Below are positions 44,486-56,351 of a stretch of DNA of 64,000 bases, piece by piece (position 1 is the first letter of the stretch; the number at the start of each line of letters is the position of its first letter). The DNA is from Pegoplata infirma (taxonomy: Eukaryota > Arthropoda > Insecta > Diptera > Anthomyiidae): contig OY992538.1 of assembly GCA_963921195.1 (NCBI GenBank), forward strand, positions 235,345,462 through 235,409,461, read 5' to 3'. The translations under genes were made by a program, and so were the position numbers. The notes under the pieces are model-generated. The model worked only from the letters and a program-made list of their open reading frames with translations, made no database searches and was not told where the DNA came from.

Positions 44486-44993
44486 TTAGGTTAGGTTAGG
44501 GGTGGCGGAAATCACAATTTTGAACTCCTCGCATAGACCGGCTGGTCCATAGCAATATCACATGTTCCTTCAGCGACGAGGATAAAACGCATTAGTCCAT
44601 GTTGCAAACAATTTAACGGACATAAGGTCCATAACTGCAATTTCTTCCAGATTCTAGAGTTCTGCTTTGCCTAATATTTGTTTGCGATGCCTGGCCAATG
44701 CGGGGCATTTGCACAGGATATGTTCAACTGTTTCATCAGTATTCGGTTCATCACATCTTCTACAATTGGAATCAGAGATGAGTCCGATTGTCCTTACGTA
44801 GAAAGCAATTAGGCAGTGTCCCATGACCACTCTAGTGAGTAAACGACATTCTCTTCTGTTAAAAGAAAGTAGGTAGCAAGTTCTTTTGAGGTCGTAACGC
44901 GGCCAGATTATTCTGGTAATTCTGCTTGTACTTAACTCTCTCCATTTCCTGTTCGCCATGGAAATACACTGACAATCACTTCTCGATCGGTTG
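44486..44993 (-). pseudogene. 5'-truncated LINE, C-terminal tail with CCHC-like motif
   Basis: On the minus strand the LINE part encodes about 112 residues, ending at 44654. It begins around the run ISMANRKWRELSTSRIT and continues with IIWPRYD, LTRVVMGHCLIAFYVRTIGL, a CCHC-like CRRCDEPNTDETVEHILCKC, then PALARHRKQILG. This is the C-terminal tail seen after the RNase H domain in I/R1/Jockey-type polyproteins. All catalytic domains are missing. A 3' UTR of about 150 bp ends in three CCTAA units. The flanks carry ATCCATTTG on both sides (44477-44485 and 44994-45002), a 9-bp target duplication, so the insert is 508 bp. Clade is uncertain. Confidence 0.78.
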
Positions 44994-45140
44994 ATCCATT
45001 TGATCATGTATATAGTTGTGACATTCATACTATGATGATCAAGAATTATAAAATGACAATTTATTATCATACTATGGTCAGCGAATATCATAATATGATC
45101 GCTGATAAAAATATCAAACATACTATCGTGCAATCATGTG
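44994..45140. repeat. Foldback repeat with ATGATTGTGAC/CAATCATG motifs
   Basis: The 'gtgacattcatactatgatg', 'attataaaatgac' and 'gcaatcatgtg' order matches 7460-7850 and 60360-60480. The truncated LINE is inserted in its left part. Confidence 0.5.
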
Positions 45141-46300
45141 TCTTCTCTCTACGAGATCTTCTTGTTTTTTAACAAAAAATTTTATGTTTTGAAATTTAAA
45201 ATTTTGTTAAAGATTTTTAAAGACACCTAGAAAATTTTGATAAACAAAACATTATGACGGCAGATTCCACTACAAAAGACAGTTAAAATTACTACATTTG
45301 CTGTTGTTTAGGCGTCCACTACATTTTACGGTAAAATCAACCAAAAATTGTTATTGTTTTTAACTAGTGATTAACAACTACAAAAAACAGTAAAAACTAC
45401 TTCAAATTACAGTTGTTTTTACTGTAACTCAAATTGTCTAAATTTTTTTTTAAACGTCAAAAACGGTTAAAATTATTTGGAAATAATTCCTGCGGCATCT
45501 GACACTTCCAACTCGTTTAACACATTCGTTTTTCTAAAAATTCCTAGAAAATTATAAATTTTTTTATAGACTAAAAACAACTACATAAAACATCTGTTAC
45601 TATAATGTAGTAATTTTTTGTATTTATTTTTTAAAACGACTACAAAAAATAGTTGTTTGAGATTTTTCATACAAAAACAACTGAAGTTGTAGTTGAAAAC
45701 AACAACTACTACTTACTATACAAATGACCGGCATGTAGTAACTGCAAAAAAAAAATACAAAATTGTAAAATTCGACTGCTGGTGAACAGATGAGAAAAAA
45801 AATTTGACGCAGAACATGTTTGAAACACAAAAACTTTTTTACAGCACCAAAAACAATTTTTTCTTCAAAAACTTTCTCTCTCTGCAAGCTTTTCCATTAA
45901 ATTTAGTATTTGGGAACTTTTTTTTGCAATCTTTTAACATTTTTAAACTTTTAAAAAAAAACGCATGTATTTTGAATCTTAATAAAATGAGGGGCGTCTC
46001 ATGAACAAATTGATTTTTTTAATTTTAAGAACCTCCCTTAACAACTTTATACGTTTTGTAATGTTTTAAATCTTTATTTTTTTGAAGTATTTTTTTCTCA
46101 TTTGTTCATTTAACTAAATCCATATTACTTGACCAGCAGAAAATCAAAATATTATTTCCTTTTTTTGTGAGTTATTTTTTTGTTTTGTCCCCCCTTTATT
46201 TTATGCCTTTCCTGTCAAAATGTCAAAAAATGAAACATGTCACTTTATCATACATGAATTTATACATACAAATGCATGCAAATATAGACATTTATGTATG
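45141..46300. other. AT-rich stretch with tetra-purine/ACT-rich motifs
   Basis: The region 45255-45690 repeats 'acagttaaaattactac'-like text similar to that following 53532, suggesting an old CACTCAAAA-type element whose ends I cannot place. No gene is seen. Confidence 0.4.
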
Positions 46301-46312
46301 GATGTTTGTCAT

Positions 46313-47154
46313 TAGGGTGTTCAGTCGATTAATTCTTGTTCGATTAATCGAACAATTTTAGACGAATAATTGTTCGATTAATTTAAAATTGCTATTTTCG
46401 ATTAAAGGATTAATCGAAGAATTTATTCCGATTAATCGAATAATAATAATATATGGTTTTTCTGGAAATATGTATAATTTTTTAAAAGTTTGAAGTCCAA
46501 TAAACAAATCAAATGTATGTTTCCTTTGGAATTAAAAAAATAACACAGTCATGTTGAATTGAGTGGTCCCTATTTTAAATTTGTTTTCGGATTTTCGCTG
46601 CTCCTGAAGCTTGGATTTGTTAAACGACCTAAGCAAGTACCTGATAAATTTTTGGGCCAAATCGGCTAACTGTATGACCGCGCTAAAATCTGTCAAAGCT
46701 TAAAATTTTAGGAAAAAACGCACTAAGTTATATAAAAAAAAAAAAAAATACAAATATAACTAATTTGTCAAAAAAAAAAATAGTTTTTCAATTCTACACA
46801 TTTTACAAATCTCTGAAATGATTTTTTTTTTTTAATTTTCTCAAACAAATTAGCAGAAAACTTAAATGTTGATACATTTTGTAATGATTTTAATTTTGTT
46901 TTTTTGTTGTTAATAAAATGTTAAAATACTTGTAGTTAAAGTTGTTTATTTACTCAACTACCAATTTTTTCTAAAATTGTCGAAAAATTTTTTCGGAAAA
47001 AACCTTGTAATTTAGAAAATTTCTGAATTTGTAATTATTCGGTTAATCGAACAATTTTAAAATTTTATTCGTTTAATCGAATAATTTTAAAATGGCAAAT
47101 ATCGATTAATCGTTTAATCGAACAATTAAAAAACCCGATTAATTGAACACCCTA
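46313..47154. mobile_element. hAT MITE with GATTAATCGAA subterminal arrays, 842 bp
   Basis: The ends TAGGGTGTTCAGTCGATTAA and TTAATTGAACACCCTA are flanked by perfect 8-bp duplications TTTGTCAT (46305-46312 and 47155-47162). The first and last ~130 bp are arrays of TTAATCGAA/TTCGATTAA motifs. No transposase frame. Confidence 0.83.
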
Positions 47155-47377
47155 TTTGTCATACATACACACACCCATACAAATACCTGGACTTTTTATT
47201 TCACATGCAATACGATCAAGTATTTACACACACACATACACATTCTTTTTACTGATTTTGTTGTTGGTATATGTAGATTATATTACATATTACTTTTTTT
47301 TGTTTCTTGTGCTATGTGGTTGTTGTATGCAAAATGTGTCTATAACATTCAGTTTTGTTTTTGTAAATGTCCATTAA

Positions 47378-47539
47378 CGAGGGTCGTGCCATAAATGGGG
47401 TAAAAACAAAACTAGAATATTAAAATAAGCATAAGTGTAAAATTTTTCGAAAGACTTAAGTGTGTCATTTTTCAAAATACATTTGAACAAATTTGGCTAC
47501 CCCTTATTTAAGTTCTCAGATTTTTGGGTACTACCCTCG
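47378..47539. mobile_element. TTAA-flanked MITE (piggyBac-like), 162 bp
   Basis: The ends CGAGGGTCGT and (reverse complement) CGAGGGTAGT are flanked by TTAA on both sides (47374-47377 and 47540-47543). The TTAA duplication is typical of piggyBac-type elements. Non-coding. Confidence 0.72.
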
Positions 47540-47544
47540 TTAAC

Positions 47545-48460
47545 ATTTTGACCTGTAGTAGTTTGTGCAGTGCACCTATACAGAACCATTTACAAAAAAA
47601 AATCTCCAGCTAAATTTATGATTATATTACCTGGTTTTACGTTATAGACACATACGAATATGTTACTAACGTTTCTATTTTTTTTGTATGTTTTTCCTGA
47701 GATTTGACCATTTTGACATCTGTATGTATGGCTGATAAAATAGATTTTATAATGAAATTTTTCTATGTTGCTTTTAAACTAACATTAGTTTGTATGTATT
47801 TTTTAAAGGAAGAAAAAACTGACACTTATGCAAATTGGTGCTATGCTTAAGTTTTTTGGCTTGTAAGAGCATGTTTTGCCAAGGATAACACACATATGTA
47901 AATGTCATTCATAGAAATCTTGAATATGATAGGTGAGGTTGATAAAATATTTTTGAAATTGATTTTTCATTTTGAAATAATTGAAACAGGAAACAATTGA
48001 CATGGGAAAAGGTGGACAAATTTAATTACGAACATCTAAATTTATTAAATTTTTTACAATTGTTTTGAAGGCGGATGAGTATTATTAATACATCAAAATA
48101 TTACTCATACGTATGAAAGAGAAACTGACCATTTGTTAAACAGATCAAAAACCATGCACTTATTGTTAGAATCTATTAAGAATCATAATGAGGTCGTATA
48201 ACAATATTTCGATGTGAAACTCTGCGCTACAAATTACTGTTAAAAAACATTTTTTTTTGAAAATTAAATTGAATTTCATCTGATTTTGAGTGAAAAAACA
48301 CGCTCACCCCAAAAAAAAAACTTAATTTACTCGATCGTTTTTTTACTCACACTTACTGCCTATTTACGTAAGTAAACAAAACACTCCACTCACGTATGAC
48401 TTACGCTCACGCGTGACTCATGCTAACCATTTTAAACACAAAAAAAATTGTCAAATTGTT
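47545..48460. other. AT-rich stretch with no recognised gene
   Basis: Nothing recognised except a motif-rich segment at about 48296-48430 ('cactcacgtatgacttacgc'). Confidence 0.4.
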
Positions 48461-49255
48461 AAGGGTGCTGTGGCTTAGTGGTTAGCGCGTTGGACTACTA
48501 GCCAGTAAGCCTGGGTTCGATTCTCAGCTCAGGCAGAACAACATTTTTTTCAGATATTTATTAGTTTCTATTTATAACTAATATCTATCGCAGCACCCTC
48601 CTTCGTTGATAAATAGCACTAAAAACGTCAACGAAGTAAAATAATAAAATAATGGCTATAAACCAGGGTTGGCAACCGAAACGAATAACGGTATCGGTAA
48701 CGGTATTGGTATTACATATTTTTTATATCGGTAACGGTAAAGGTAACGGTATTTTCGATTATTTCGGTAACGATAAACCGTTACCGAAACATCGATACCG
48801 GTACGTACCGGTATTATGAAAAAATTTACCCAAAGTGTTAAAAAGTCACATATTTGTTAAAAACACGTAAAAAATCAAAAATGTATTTAATAAAATTAAA
48901 AAAAACTGTTAAATTAAGTGCATTTTTAACTATACTAACTATTAATTACACTACCAAACATCGAAAATTCGACTGGGACGCGACCTTATACATTTAATAA
49001 CAATAGTTTTGCTGTTCAAAATCCATTCTCCAAACTTTTCCATCACTTCAGGTTTCTGAGAAATTAGAGGTCAAAGTTCAAAAAAATTGCCGTTTGGGGC
49101 ATTTTTGGAAAGTCATAGAGGATGAACCCGATGGGATGGTGGCTTCAAAAAAAATCGAGGGTGAAGCTCTTTAAGATTCAGAACTCAGTTGGTCAGTCGC
49201 CTTAACCCTTTGGGCACCAATTGTCTTTCAATGACGTCGCGGAAAATACCTTACA

Positions 49256-49312
49256 ATTAGTGCTCCAACGGTTAAAGCGATTGATTAGTGCTCCAACGGT
49301 TAAAGCGATTGA
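49256..49312 (+). repeat. Tandem duplication of a 28-bp unit
   Basis: 'attagtgctccaacggttaa' plus 'agcgattg' occurs twice in succession. Confidence 0.85.
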
Positions 49313-49822
49313 GCAATGTTTATGATTTACCGTTGACTTATTTTTAAGTCGTCAGCACATCGAGTTCATCCGCTATGAGTTGTCAAATAATTCCGAAGAC
49401 GCGGTTTTTTCTATCTAAAATTTCTCAAAAACGTAATGTAATGGAATCTTATCCACCGGATTTGTGGCCAAAAAAATAATTGCAATCATGTGCATAAGGT
49501 GACGTTCCATTCTTATAAAAGTTTTTTATTCGTATGATTTGAAGCAGAAAAAATGGTTTTTGGAACTAAGACATCATTGATTGACAGTTGGTGCCCTAAG
49601 TGTTAAGGCGACTGTACAAATGAGTTCAGCATCCTTAAAAGCAATGTTTAAGATTTACCCTTGACTTATTTTGAAGTCGCTATCACATCGGGTTCATCCG
49701 CTATGAGCTATCAAAAATGTCAGGTGGAAAACAGAGCAAAACAAATTAGCAACGCAAAAATTTTACAGAAAGAAAATCTTCCATTTTTTTAAAGCGACAA
49801 TTATTTTTTTGTTATGCTGCTT

Positions 49823-50647
49823 TAGGGTTCTATAGTCGAAAAGTCGAAAAGTCGATTAATCGGCTTTTTGTATGAAAAAGTCGAAAAGTCGAAATCGACT
49901 TTTTTGTTCTTAAAAAGTCGAAAAGTCGACTTTTGCTTTCGACTTTTTTCGACTTTTTTTCGACTTTTTTCGATTTTTTTGATTTTGTTTTTACTTTTGT
50001 CAGATGAAAATAATTTCTTTCTTCTGAAAAAAATTTCAAATGAGAGCCGAGTTTAATAACAACTGAAGCTATTGGTATTTCCATGTATTTTGTATGTAAA
50101 GCAAAAATGTCAATGCCAAATTCATGAGTTAGAAAGTGTTAAGTTCAATATTTACCAATATTTTTGATTATTTTAAACACCTCAGTGATAGGGATCTTTA
50201 AATCAAAAGTCGACTCTTTTGCTTTCGATTTTTTCTACCTTTTCCACATTTTCGATTTCTTTGACTTTTTTTGATAAATAAAATACAACCAAAAAAAAAA
50301 TAGCACCTAAATGCTTACAACAAGTCAAAACTAAACTTTTATTTACAAAAAAATCGACTTTTTAAAAGTTGGAAAAGGTCGAAAAAAGTTAAAAAGTCGA
50401 AAAAGTCGAAAAAAGTCGAAAAAAGTCGAAAAAAGTCGAAAAAAGTCGAAAAGTCGAAGTCGAAAAAAGTCGAAAAGTCGAAAAAAGTCGACTTTTTAAA
50501 AAGTCGAAAGGTCGAAAAGTCGAAAGGTCGAAAAGTCGACTTTTTAAAATTTGAAAAAAGTCGAAAAGTCGAAAAATCGACTTTTTAGAAATTGAAAAAA
50601 GTCGAAAAGTCGAAAAGTCGACTTTTTGTTGCGACTATATAACCCTA
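49823..50647. mobile_element. hAT MITE with GTCGAAAA arrays, 825 bp, nested
   Basis: The ends TAGGGTTCTATAGTCG and CGACTATATAACCCTA are flanked by perfect 8-bp duplications TGCTGCTT (49815-49822 and 50648-50655). Both arms are arrays of GTCGAAAA and its complement TTTTCGAC, with well over 20 units at the right. Open frames on both strands (rich in K, S, R) are translations of this array. Confidence 0.85.
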
Positions 50648-51644
50648 TGCTGCTTGTTATTCAATAAAATTAAAAATTTTTTTTTAATAAAATTTTTAAA
50701 TTTTTTTCAAAAAATTTTTCTTAAAAACTTGACAACTAAATATTTATGTAAAATTATCCAAATAATCATCAGATTTTTTATCATTTGAAAATTTTTTAGT
50801 TTTAATCGTTTAAATTAGACAAAAATTAAACAAAAATTAACATAAAAAAATGTTTGTAAAATTACAAAATAATAAGTTTTGAACAAAAAATATTTTGAAG
50901 TTAGCAACCAGAGTCAGTAAAAGTACAAAAAAAATCTGTTATTTTTAAAACAACTCCGCCAACAACACTTCAGCGATTTGGTACAATTCAGGTTTATCTA
51001 TTCTTTCATCTTCCTACTAAAAAATGTTTACATTACGTGGCACTCACTTTTCTTAAATTGAGAATGTGATAATTGGTTGGACCGATTTTCACATATTCTT
51101 TGTCAAGATTTAGTTAATTGCGAATGTGACATTGGTTGGGCCGATTTCCTAATTATTTTTTGTCCATATAACAATGCGAATAGTAGATTAAAAATATTTT
51201 ACTTTGTTTTTATCCGTATTTTATGACAACCGAAACAAAACCGATATAATACCGGTAAAAATCCGAATAAAGGTAATGGTTTTTTATCGGTAACGGTATT
51301 TAAATATTTTTATTTCGGTATTGGTAACGGTAACGGTAGTCAAAATTAAAGGGTTTTTAATCGGTAACGGTATTGAAAGGGTAACGATAGCCAACACTGC
51401 TATAAACACAGCTTCAAAAATAATTCGCCAGATCAATAACAGATGGCGATGCAACAACTGTACTCAAAATTATCAACACGCGCAATTACAGTGTTGCCAT
51501 ACTGAAGCCCTTCTATCTTTCAAAAATCTTTCATCTCTCTTCTATCCCCTTTCCGAAAGAAGTATCACGGTTACATTGGTAATTGATAGGCAGCATTGCC
51601 TGAGTGTTGCTTCTTTTTTTTTAAAAAAAAAAAAAAAAACCAAT

Positions 51645-52750
51645 ACAATTAAATAATTTTGACTGACGCAAAAAAAATGGCACTCTCTACGAATCACTCA
51701 CGCAGAAAACGTCTCACTCACTTATCACTCACGAACAAAAAAATTGAATCAGGCTTACTTTCGATCACACGTAATTCATGTGACCAGCGTCCATGTCTAG
51801 CGCTTAACATTAAAGCTGGAAACGCATTTAAGCGGGCACATTTTGTCGTTAGCATTTTATTTTTATATGAAATTGTTAGATAGTAGCATTATTTGTACAT
51901 TTAGGATGGCAAATACTAATTAGAAAAAAAGGCCCCTCTTAAATGTGCCACTGAATATATGAACTTTTTGACGCATTTAAAAGGGGTATATTTTATTAAA
52001 ATCTTCTGATAAAAACAGAAAGATGAATTTATAAAATTTTAGGAATGTAAACGTTGTACAGTTTCTTAAAAATCTGTGCCCTACATTTTCGATCCGTCAT
52101 TTTGATTTCAAAAAATCTGAGTTCGTATTCTTGTGATGTTTTGAAACTTTAATTATTATATCCGCTATTTTGAATTTCGAACACCTGATTCTAAAATCAG
52201 ATTTGACATCCGTAAAACCAACAAAATTCAAATGTTTGTCGAAAACAACATAGAATAAAACTTAATATTTTATTTGCCGCCATATTGGATCCGCAATTTT
52301 GAATTTAAAAAATCTGAGCTCATTTTCGCAATAACCGGCCGCATATACGTTGGCAAGTATTAATTAAAGTACAATTAGCTAAGAATTAAAAAAGCGTGTC
52401 CGCCATATTGGATCCGCCATTTTAAATTTTAAATCTTTAATTCCAAAATTAGTTTTAACATACGAAAAACCATCAAAACCGAATTTTTTAGGCAAAATAG
52501 ACAACATATAAAAAATCTTAAATTTAAATTTGTCGCCATATTGGATCCGCCTTTTTGAATTCTAAACGTCTGAGCTCATATTCGTTATTAACGACAACAA
52601 ATAAATCGACAATGGTTTTCATAAAATAATGTAAAATAAATACAATAAGCAAAGAATTAACAAATCATGTCCGCCATTTTGTATACGCCATTTTGAAACT
52701 TTTTTCAGAATCGTGATCAGCGATCCTTCCACACCAATATGTGTTCCTTT
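51645..52750. other. AT-rich stretch with internal near-repeats
   Basis: The phrase 'gccatattggatccgccattt' with variants recurs about every 120-140 bp between 52080 and 52700 (for example 52280, 52408, 52537, 52670). This indicates a degenerate tandem repeat of about 130 bp. No gene is seen. Confidence 0.55.
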
Positions 52751-53531
52751 TTATACCCTCCACTCTAGTGATAGAGGATATATATATGTTTGTCATTCCG
52801 TTTGTAACACCTCGAAATATTGGTCTAAGACCCCATAAAGTGTATATATTCCTCCATCGATTTTAAGACGATCTAGCGATGTCCGTCCGTCCGTCTGTCT
52901 GCCTGTCTGTCTGTTGAAAACACGCTAACTTTTGAAAGACTTTACGGAAGCTCCTGAAGTTTGGCATATATGTTGGGCATTTACTTGGTCAGCTTGGTAT
53001 TGCAATTCAGCGAAATCGGTGCAGTGGTTCAAAAGTTATGAGCAAAAGACTGAATTTCGGCAAGGGTTTTTCATGAATTTACGAGATAAAACACACGGTA
53101 ACTTTCGAACAACAATTCTGAGAGTGCTGAAGGGTGGCATATATATTTGACAATCCTCTGTCCCGGTTCGTTTTAAATTTCACCCAAATCGGTCCAGTGG
53201 TTCAAAAGTTATTAGCAAACCGTAAATTTCAGATTAGTTTCACCTTAAATTCACGTGTTGAAAACCCGTTAAACATCCCAGCAAAAAAAAACATTACTTA
53301 GAACAATGATAAAAAGGACTTCTACTGCTTCTGGAGTAGTGAATATCTACTGAATATCTCATTACATTTTCATATAGTTGTCGCATCAAGTAAGTAGTTG
53401 TTTCAACTCGTTTTTCAGTACATATGAAGTGGTCTTCATACTATTCTATAACTTTGAACTTTTGAGTATACTTATTAACCACTTCATTGCGAATGCATAA
53501 TATTGTATATTTAAGAAGTGATTAAACACTA

Positions 53532-53735
53532 CACTCAAAAAATTATGTTAGTAAAATCAACTGAAAATGTCAGTTAAAATAACTACTTTGTTTTGGGGTC
53601 AACTACTTTTTCAGTTAAATCAACTAACAATGTTAGTTATTTTAACTGACACAAAACAACTGACTTATGTAGTAAAAACTACTAACATTTGTAGTCAAAA
53701 CAATAAAAATGTAGTAAAAATAAAATAACAAGCGC
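53532..53735 (+). repeat. CACTCAAAA-type MITE fragment
   Basis: It starts CACTCAAAAAA after TA, followed by 'agtcagttaaaataactac'-like repeats. I found no matching right end. Confidence 0.4.
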
Positions 53736-54461
53736 GGGTGCAAGGGGGGGAAAGGGGAAATTACCCCCCCCAGACCAAATTTCAAAAAGAAAAAAAAAAA
53801 AGAAAAAAGAAAGAAAAAGGAAGGAAAAGAAAAAAAGGAGGAATCGCATACGACTCGTTTTAAATTAAACGACTCGTTTTAGCTCATCATTCTATTACCA
53901 TATAGTGTCATTTCGTTGTAATGGAATAAATACTAAACGAGTCGTTTAATTTAAAATTAAAAGACGTGTATGAGAATACGGGATTATAGCACATTCGCAT
54001 TGATATGGTAAAACACGGTTTAGTTGAAACATTGTTTTATGATTCGTTTAACCATATATTTTGATAGCAAGAAACATTAGCCCTGTTTTCGCGTAACCGT
54101 TTATATTTTAACATTAAAATTTAAAATTTTTTTGGCACCACTTTTGTTGAATGTCAAAGTTTATTTAAGCAAACACGGAAAAAAACATTTTATTTTCAAA
54201 TGCGAACTTGGCTTCACTTTTTATCGAAACTTAAATTTAATGCCAATAATTATACAAGTTAAAAATAAGCGTGAGTAGTTTAAAATTTGTATAGGGAAGC
54301 GTATATACGGTTATGCGAAAACAGTGCTATTGCTAAAACCGAGTTTATAATAGTCATAAACTTGAATATTACCAAAAAAAGCTGTAGGAAAAAGCTATAG
54401 AAAACAAAAATCAAACCCAATATTCTGAATTTTCATGATATTTCCTTACTATACGTAAGAA

Positions 54462-54933
54462 CCCAGCAAAAATTGGCATTGCTAGTAATGGGTTTTGTAA
54501 TCCGAAACAGATGTTAATAAGTAGTTACTTATTGAATGAAACACTTATTATTTTAACAAGGGCGTGAGACAAAAATAATTAGTGAAGAGTATAGAGTTAA
54601 ATAAGTAGTTACTGACTCGGATTACTAATAAGGAGTAAAAACCCATTACCAATAAGAAGTAAAATAATTAGTTAATTAAAACATTTTTTTTTACTAAAAA
54701 TTAAAAATTGAGTAATTTTTATTAAGTTTTTAAGTACTTTTTAAGTTAATTGAATTGTAAAGGTTAAAAAAAAGTGCAAGGAGATATTATTACTTGAAAG
54801 TACTTTTATAGCATATTTCTGAAAAGTAGTTACTTTTAGGCTTAAAATAATGTTAATGGTAATGTGTAGTCATTATAAATAATGTACTTGGTAATGATTA
54901 CTTTTCACAACTCATTACCATGTGTTTGCTGGG
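54462..54933. mobile_element. MITE of the CCCAGCAAAA family, nested, 472 bp
   Basis: The ends CCCAGCAAAAATTGG and GTTTGCTGGG are flanked by AA on both sides (54460-54461 and 54934-54935). The interior is rich in GTAATG/CATTAC motifs. It lies inside a larger element with the same kind of ends. Confidence 0.7.
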
Positions 54934-55619
54934 AAGCTTAATATAATTTATAAATACATTCCTTAATTGAATTATTTCATGTAATTTTTAAATATAAACC
55001 ATTTGTAAAATAACCAATATTTATTAAATAATTATTGATAATTTCCAAATTTTTTAATGAAGTTTTATAGTGGGGATTTCTTTAGTGAGGAAGTGCATAC
55101 TAATGTCTATATTTGGAAGTGGTGCAAGCCATAATTTATGACATTATATATCAATTTTTGGAAGTTGTTTAAAAGTATCTCCATTTGAATAATAAATCAG
55201 GGGTTAACTGCTTTTTTTGGAGTACTTCAGAAGTGGTTTGATTTGGACTACTTCCCTTATTTTTTGCTGGGATGTTTTAAAAACATTTGTAAGTCAGAAA
55301 AATATTTTACAAGGTATTTTTGTCACACAAAAATATTTTTACACCAAAAAAAAATACACTCAAAAAAAATTTTACACTCAAAAAAAATTTTACACTCAAA
55401 AAAAATTTTACACTCAAAAAAAAAAAAATTAGTAAATTATTTTTTTTTTTTTCAAAAATTAATAAAAAAAAGTTTTTTTACAGAAAATAAAATATTTCTA
55501 ACCAAAAATTTTATTTTTTTCACGTTAGAAAATTAACTATCACTTGTGATAGTACATTGTGGAGGGTATTCATAGATTCGGCCAAGTCGAATTTAACTTT
55601 TCTACTTGTTTAATATTCT

Positions 55620-56350
55620 ACTTGTTTTTCTATAAAATTTAGTGTTTTTCATCAAAATCTGGAACCATTGAACACTGTTCTTGTTTTGGGCCTAAATTCT
55701 GTAGCAATGGCAAATTTCCACTGGGCCATGCTTGTTCTGTTTAGTCCTCCACCAAATAGTTAAATTTCATTTTCTTCCATATTCCATAGTATAAATATAA
55801 ACGATAAAATTATCATATCTTAAATATCATAACAATTATGTTAATCCAAGTGATATCAATTTAATATGATTGATTTCTAACGAATAGTAGCAAAAAAAAA
55901 AAGAACTAAACATGAAAGTAGTATTAAATTCCATTTTGAATGCTGAGATTTATTTTTTGTATAATTTTGGTTGGTGTTGTTGTCATTCGGAATTCCTTGT
56001 AGAAAGAAAAGTATTCTAGTTAAATATCCCTAAGGTCGATTACAATACCAAACAAATTGTATTAACATGCTTGAGTTGTTAGATAAATTGCAAATAACAA
56101 AAGTTCTATGATTACATTATATTCTATTTCACAGAAAGCAGAAAAAAACGAAACTAAACGAAATAAATGTCAATTTATTTTCATCAAATATTTTTTTTTT
56201 CTATACAATATTTTCAATATCTACAATACTGATTGATGTTTTTGTCTGATTTATTTTACTGATGCTGCTGCTACTAATGTAATACAACAAGAAACCATAG
56301 TTATATTAGAGGACCTATGAACTGCATAAGAATGTGCCAAAGTGTTACGG
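55620..56350. other. AT-rich stretch with no recognised gene
   Basis: Nothing recognised. Confidence 0.4.
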
Positions 56351-56351
56351 T

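Larger units (their letters stand above)
48664..51399. mobile_element. hAT-type element with CGGTAACGGTA subterminal arrays, 2736 bp
   Basis: The ends CAGGGTTGGCAACCGAAACG and (right) 'gatagccaacactg' are flanked by perfect 8-bp duplications CTATAAAC (48656-48663 and 51400-51407). Both subterminal regions are dense in GGTAACGGTA. The middle holds the nested GTCGAAAA element at 49823-50647 and a 28-bp tandem duplication (49256-49312). No transposase frame. The termini are like element B. Confidence 0.8.
48466..51640 (+). mobile_element. tRNA-derived SINE, split by a hAT-type element
   Basis: The head at 48468-48540 has an A box (tggcttagtggttagcgc) and a B box (gggttcgattctc), but the acceptor stem does not pair, so it is a SINE head. 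The body continues to 48663, is interrupted by the hAT-type element, and resumes at 51400 with 'acagcttcaaaaataattcg'. A T-run followed by an A-run near 51610-51640 may mark its end. The right boundary is uncertain and no flanking duplication was found. Confidence 0.55.
53277..55271. mobile_element. TIR element of the CCCAGCAAAA family, 1995 bp
   Basis: The ends CCCAGCAAAAAAA and TTTTTTGCTGGG are flanked by AT (53275-53276 and 55272-55273). The empty site is visible near 57880-57893 in reverse ('taaacatgtttt'). Subterminal AAGTAGT-type motifs are frequent. It contains a G8/C8 hairpin (53747-53771), a palindrome (about 53845-53975) and a nested family member (54462-54933). Confidence 0.75.
52752..55615 (-). 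repeat. DINE-1/mini-me-like repeat, split by a CCCAGCAAAA element
   Basis: The first part (52752-53276) holds 'tataccctccactctagtg', 'tagcgatgtccgtccgtccg' and a (GTCT)n run; the second (55272-55615) ends 'ggagggtattcatagattcgg' and 'ccaagtcgaattt'. The repeat at 57.6-58.4 kb is an uninterrupted copy in the opposite orientation. Confidence 0.7.

Noticed and set aside
44486..44500. Three TTAGG units, the insect telomere motif
   Set aside because: Only three units, placed exactly at the 3' end of a truncated LINE with a 9-bp target duplication; a LINE tail explains it. Flies generally lack TTAGG telomeres.
48468..48540. Possible functional tRNA gene
   Set aside because: A and B boxes are good but the acceptor stem is unpaired and the anticodon loop is of wrong size; it is followed by a SINE body.
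49830..50084. Lysine/serine-rich open frames on both strands
   Set aside because: These are translations of the GTCGAAAA array in a hAT MITE, with no domain or composition typical of a gene.
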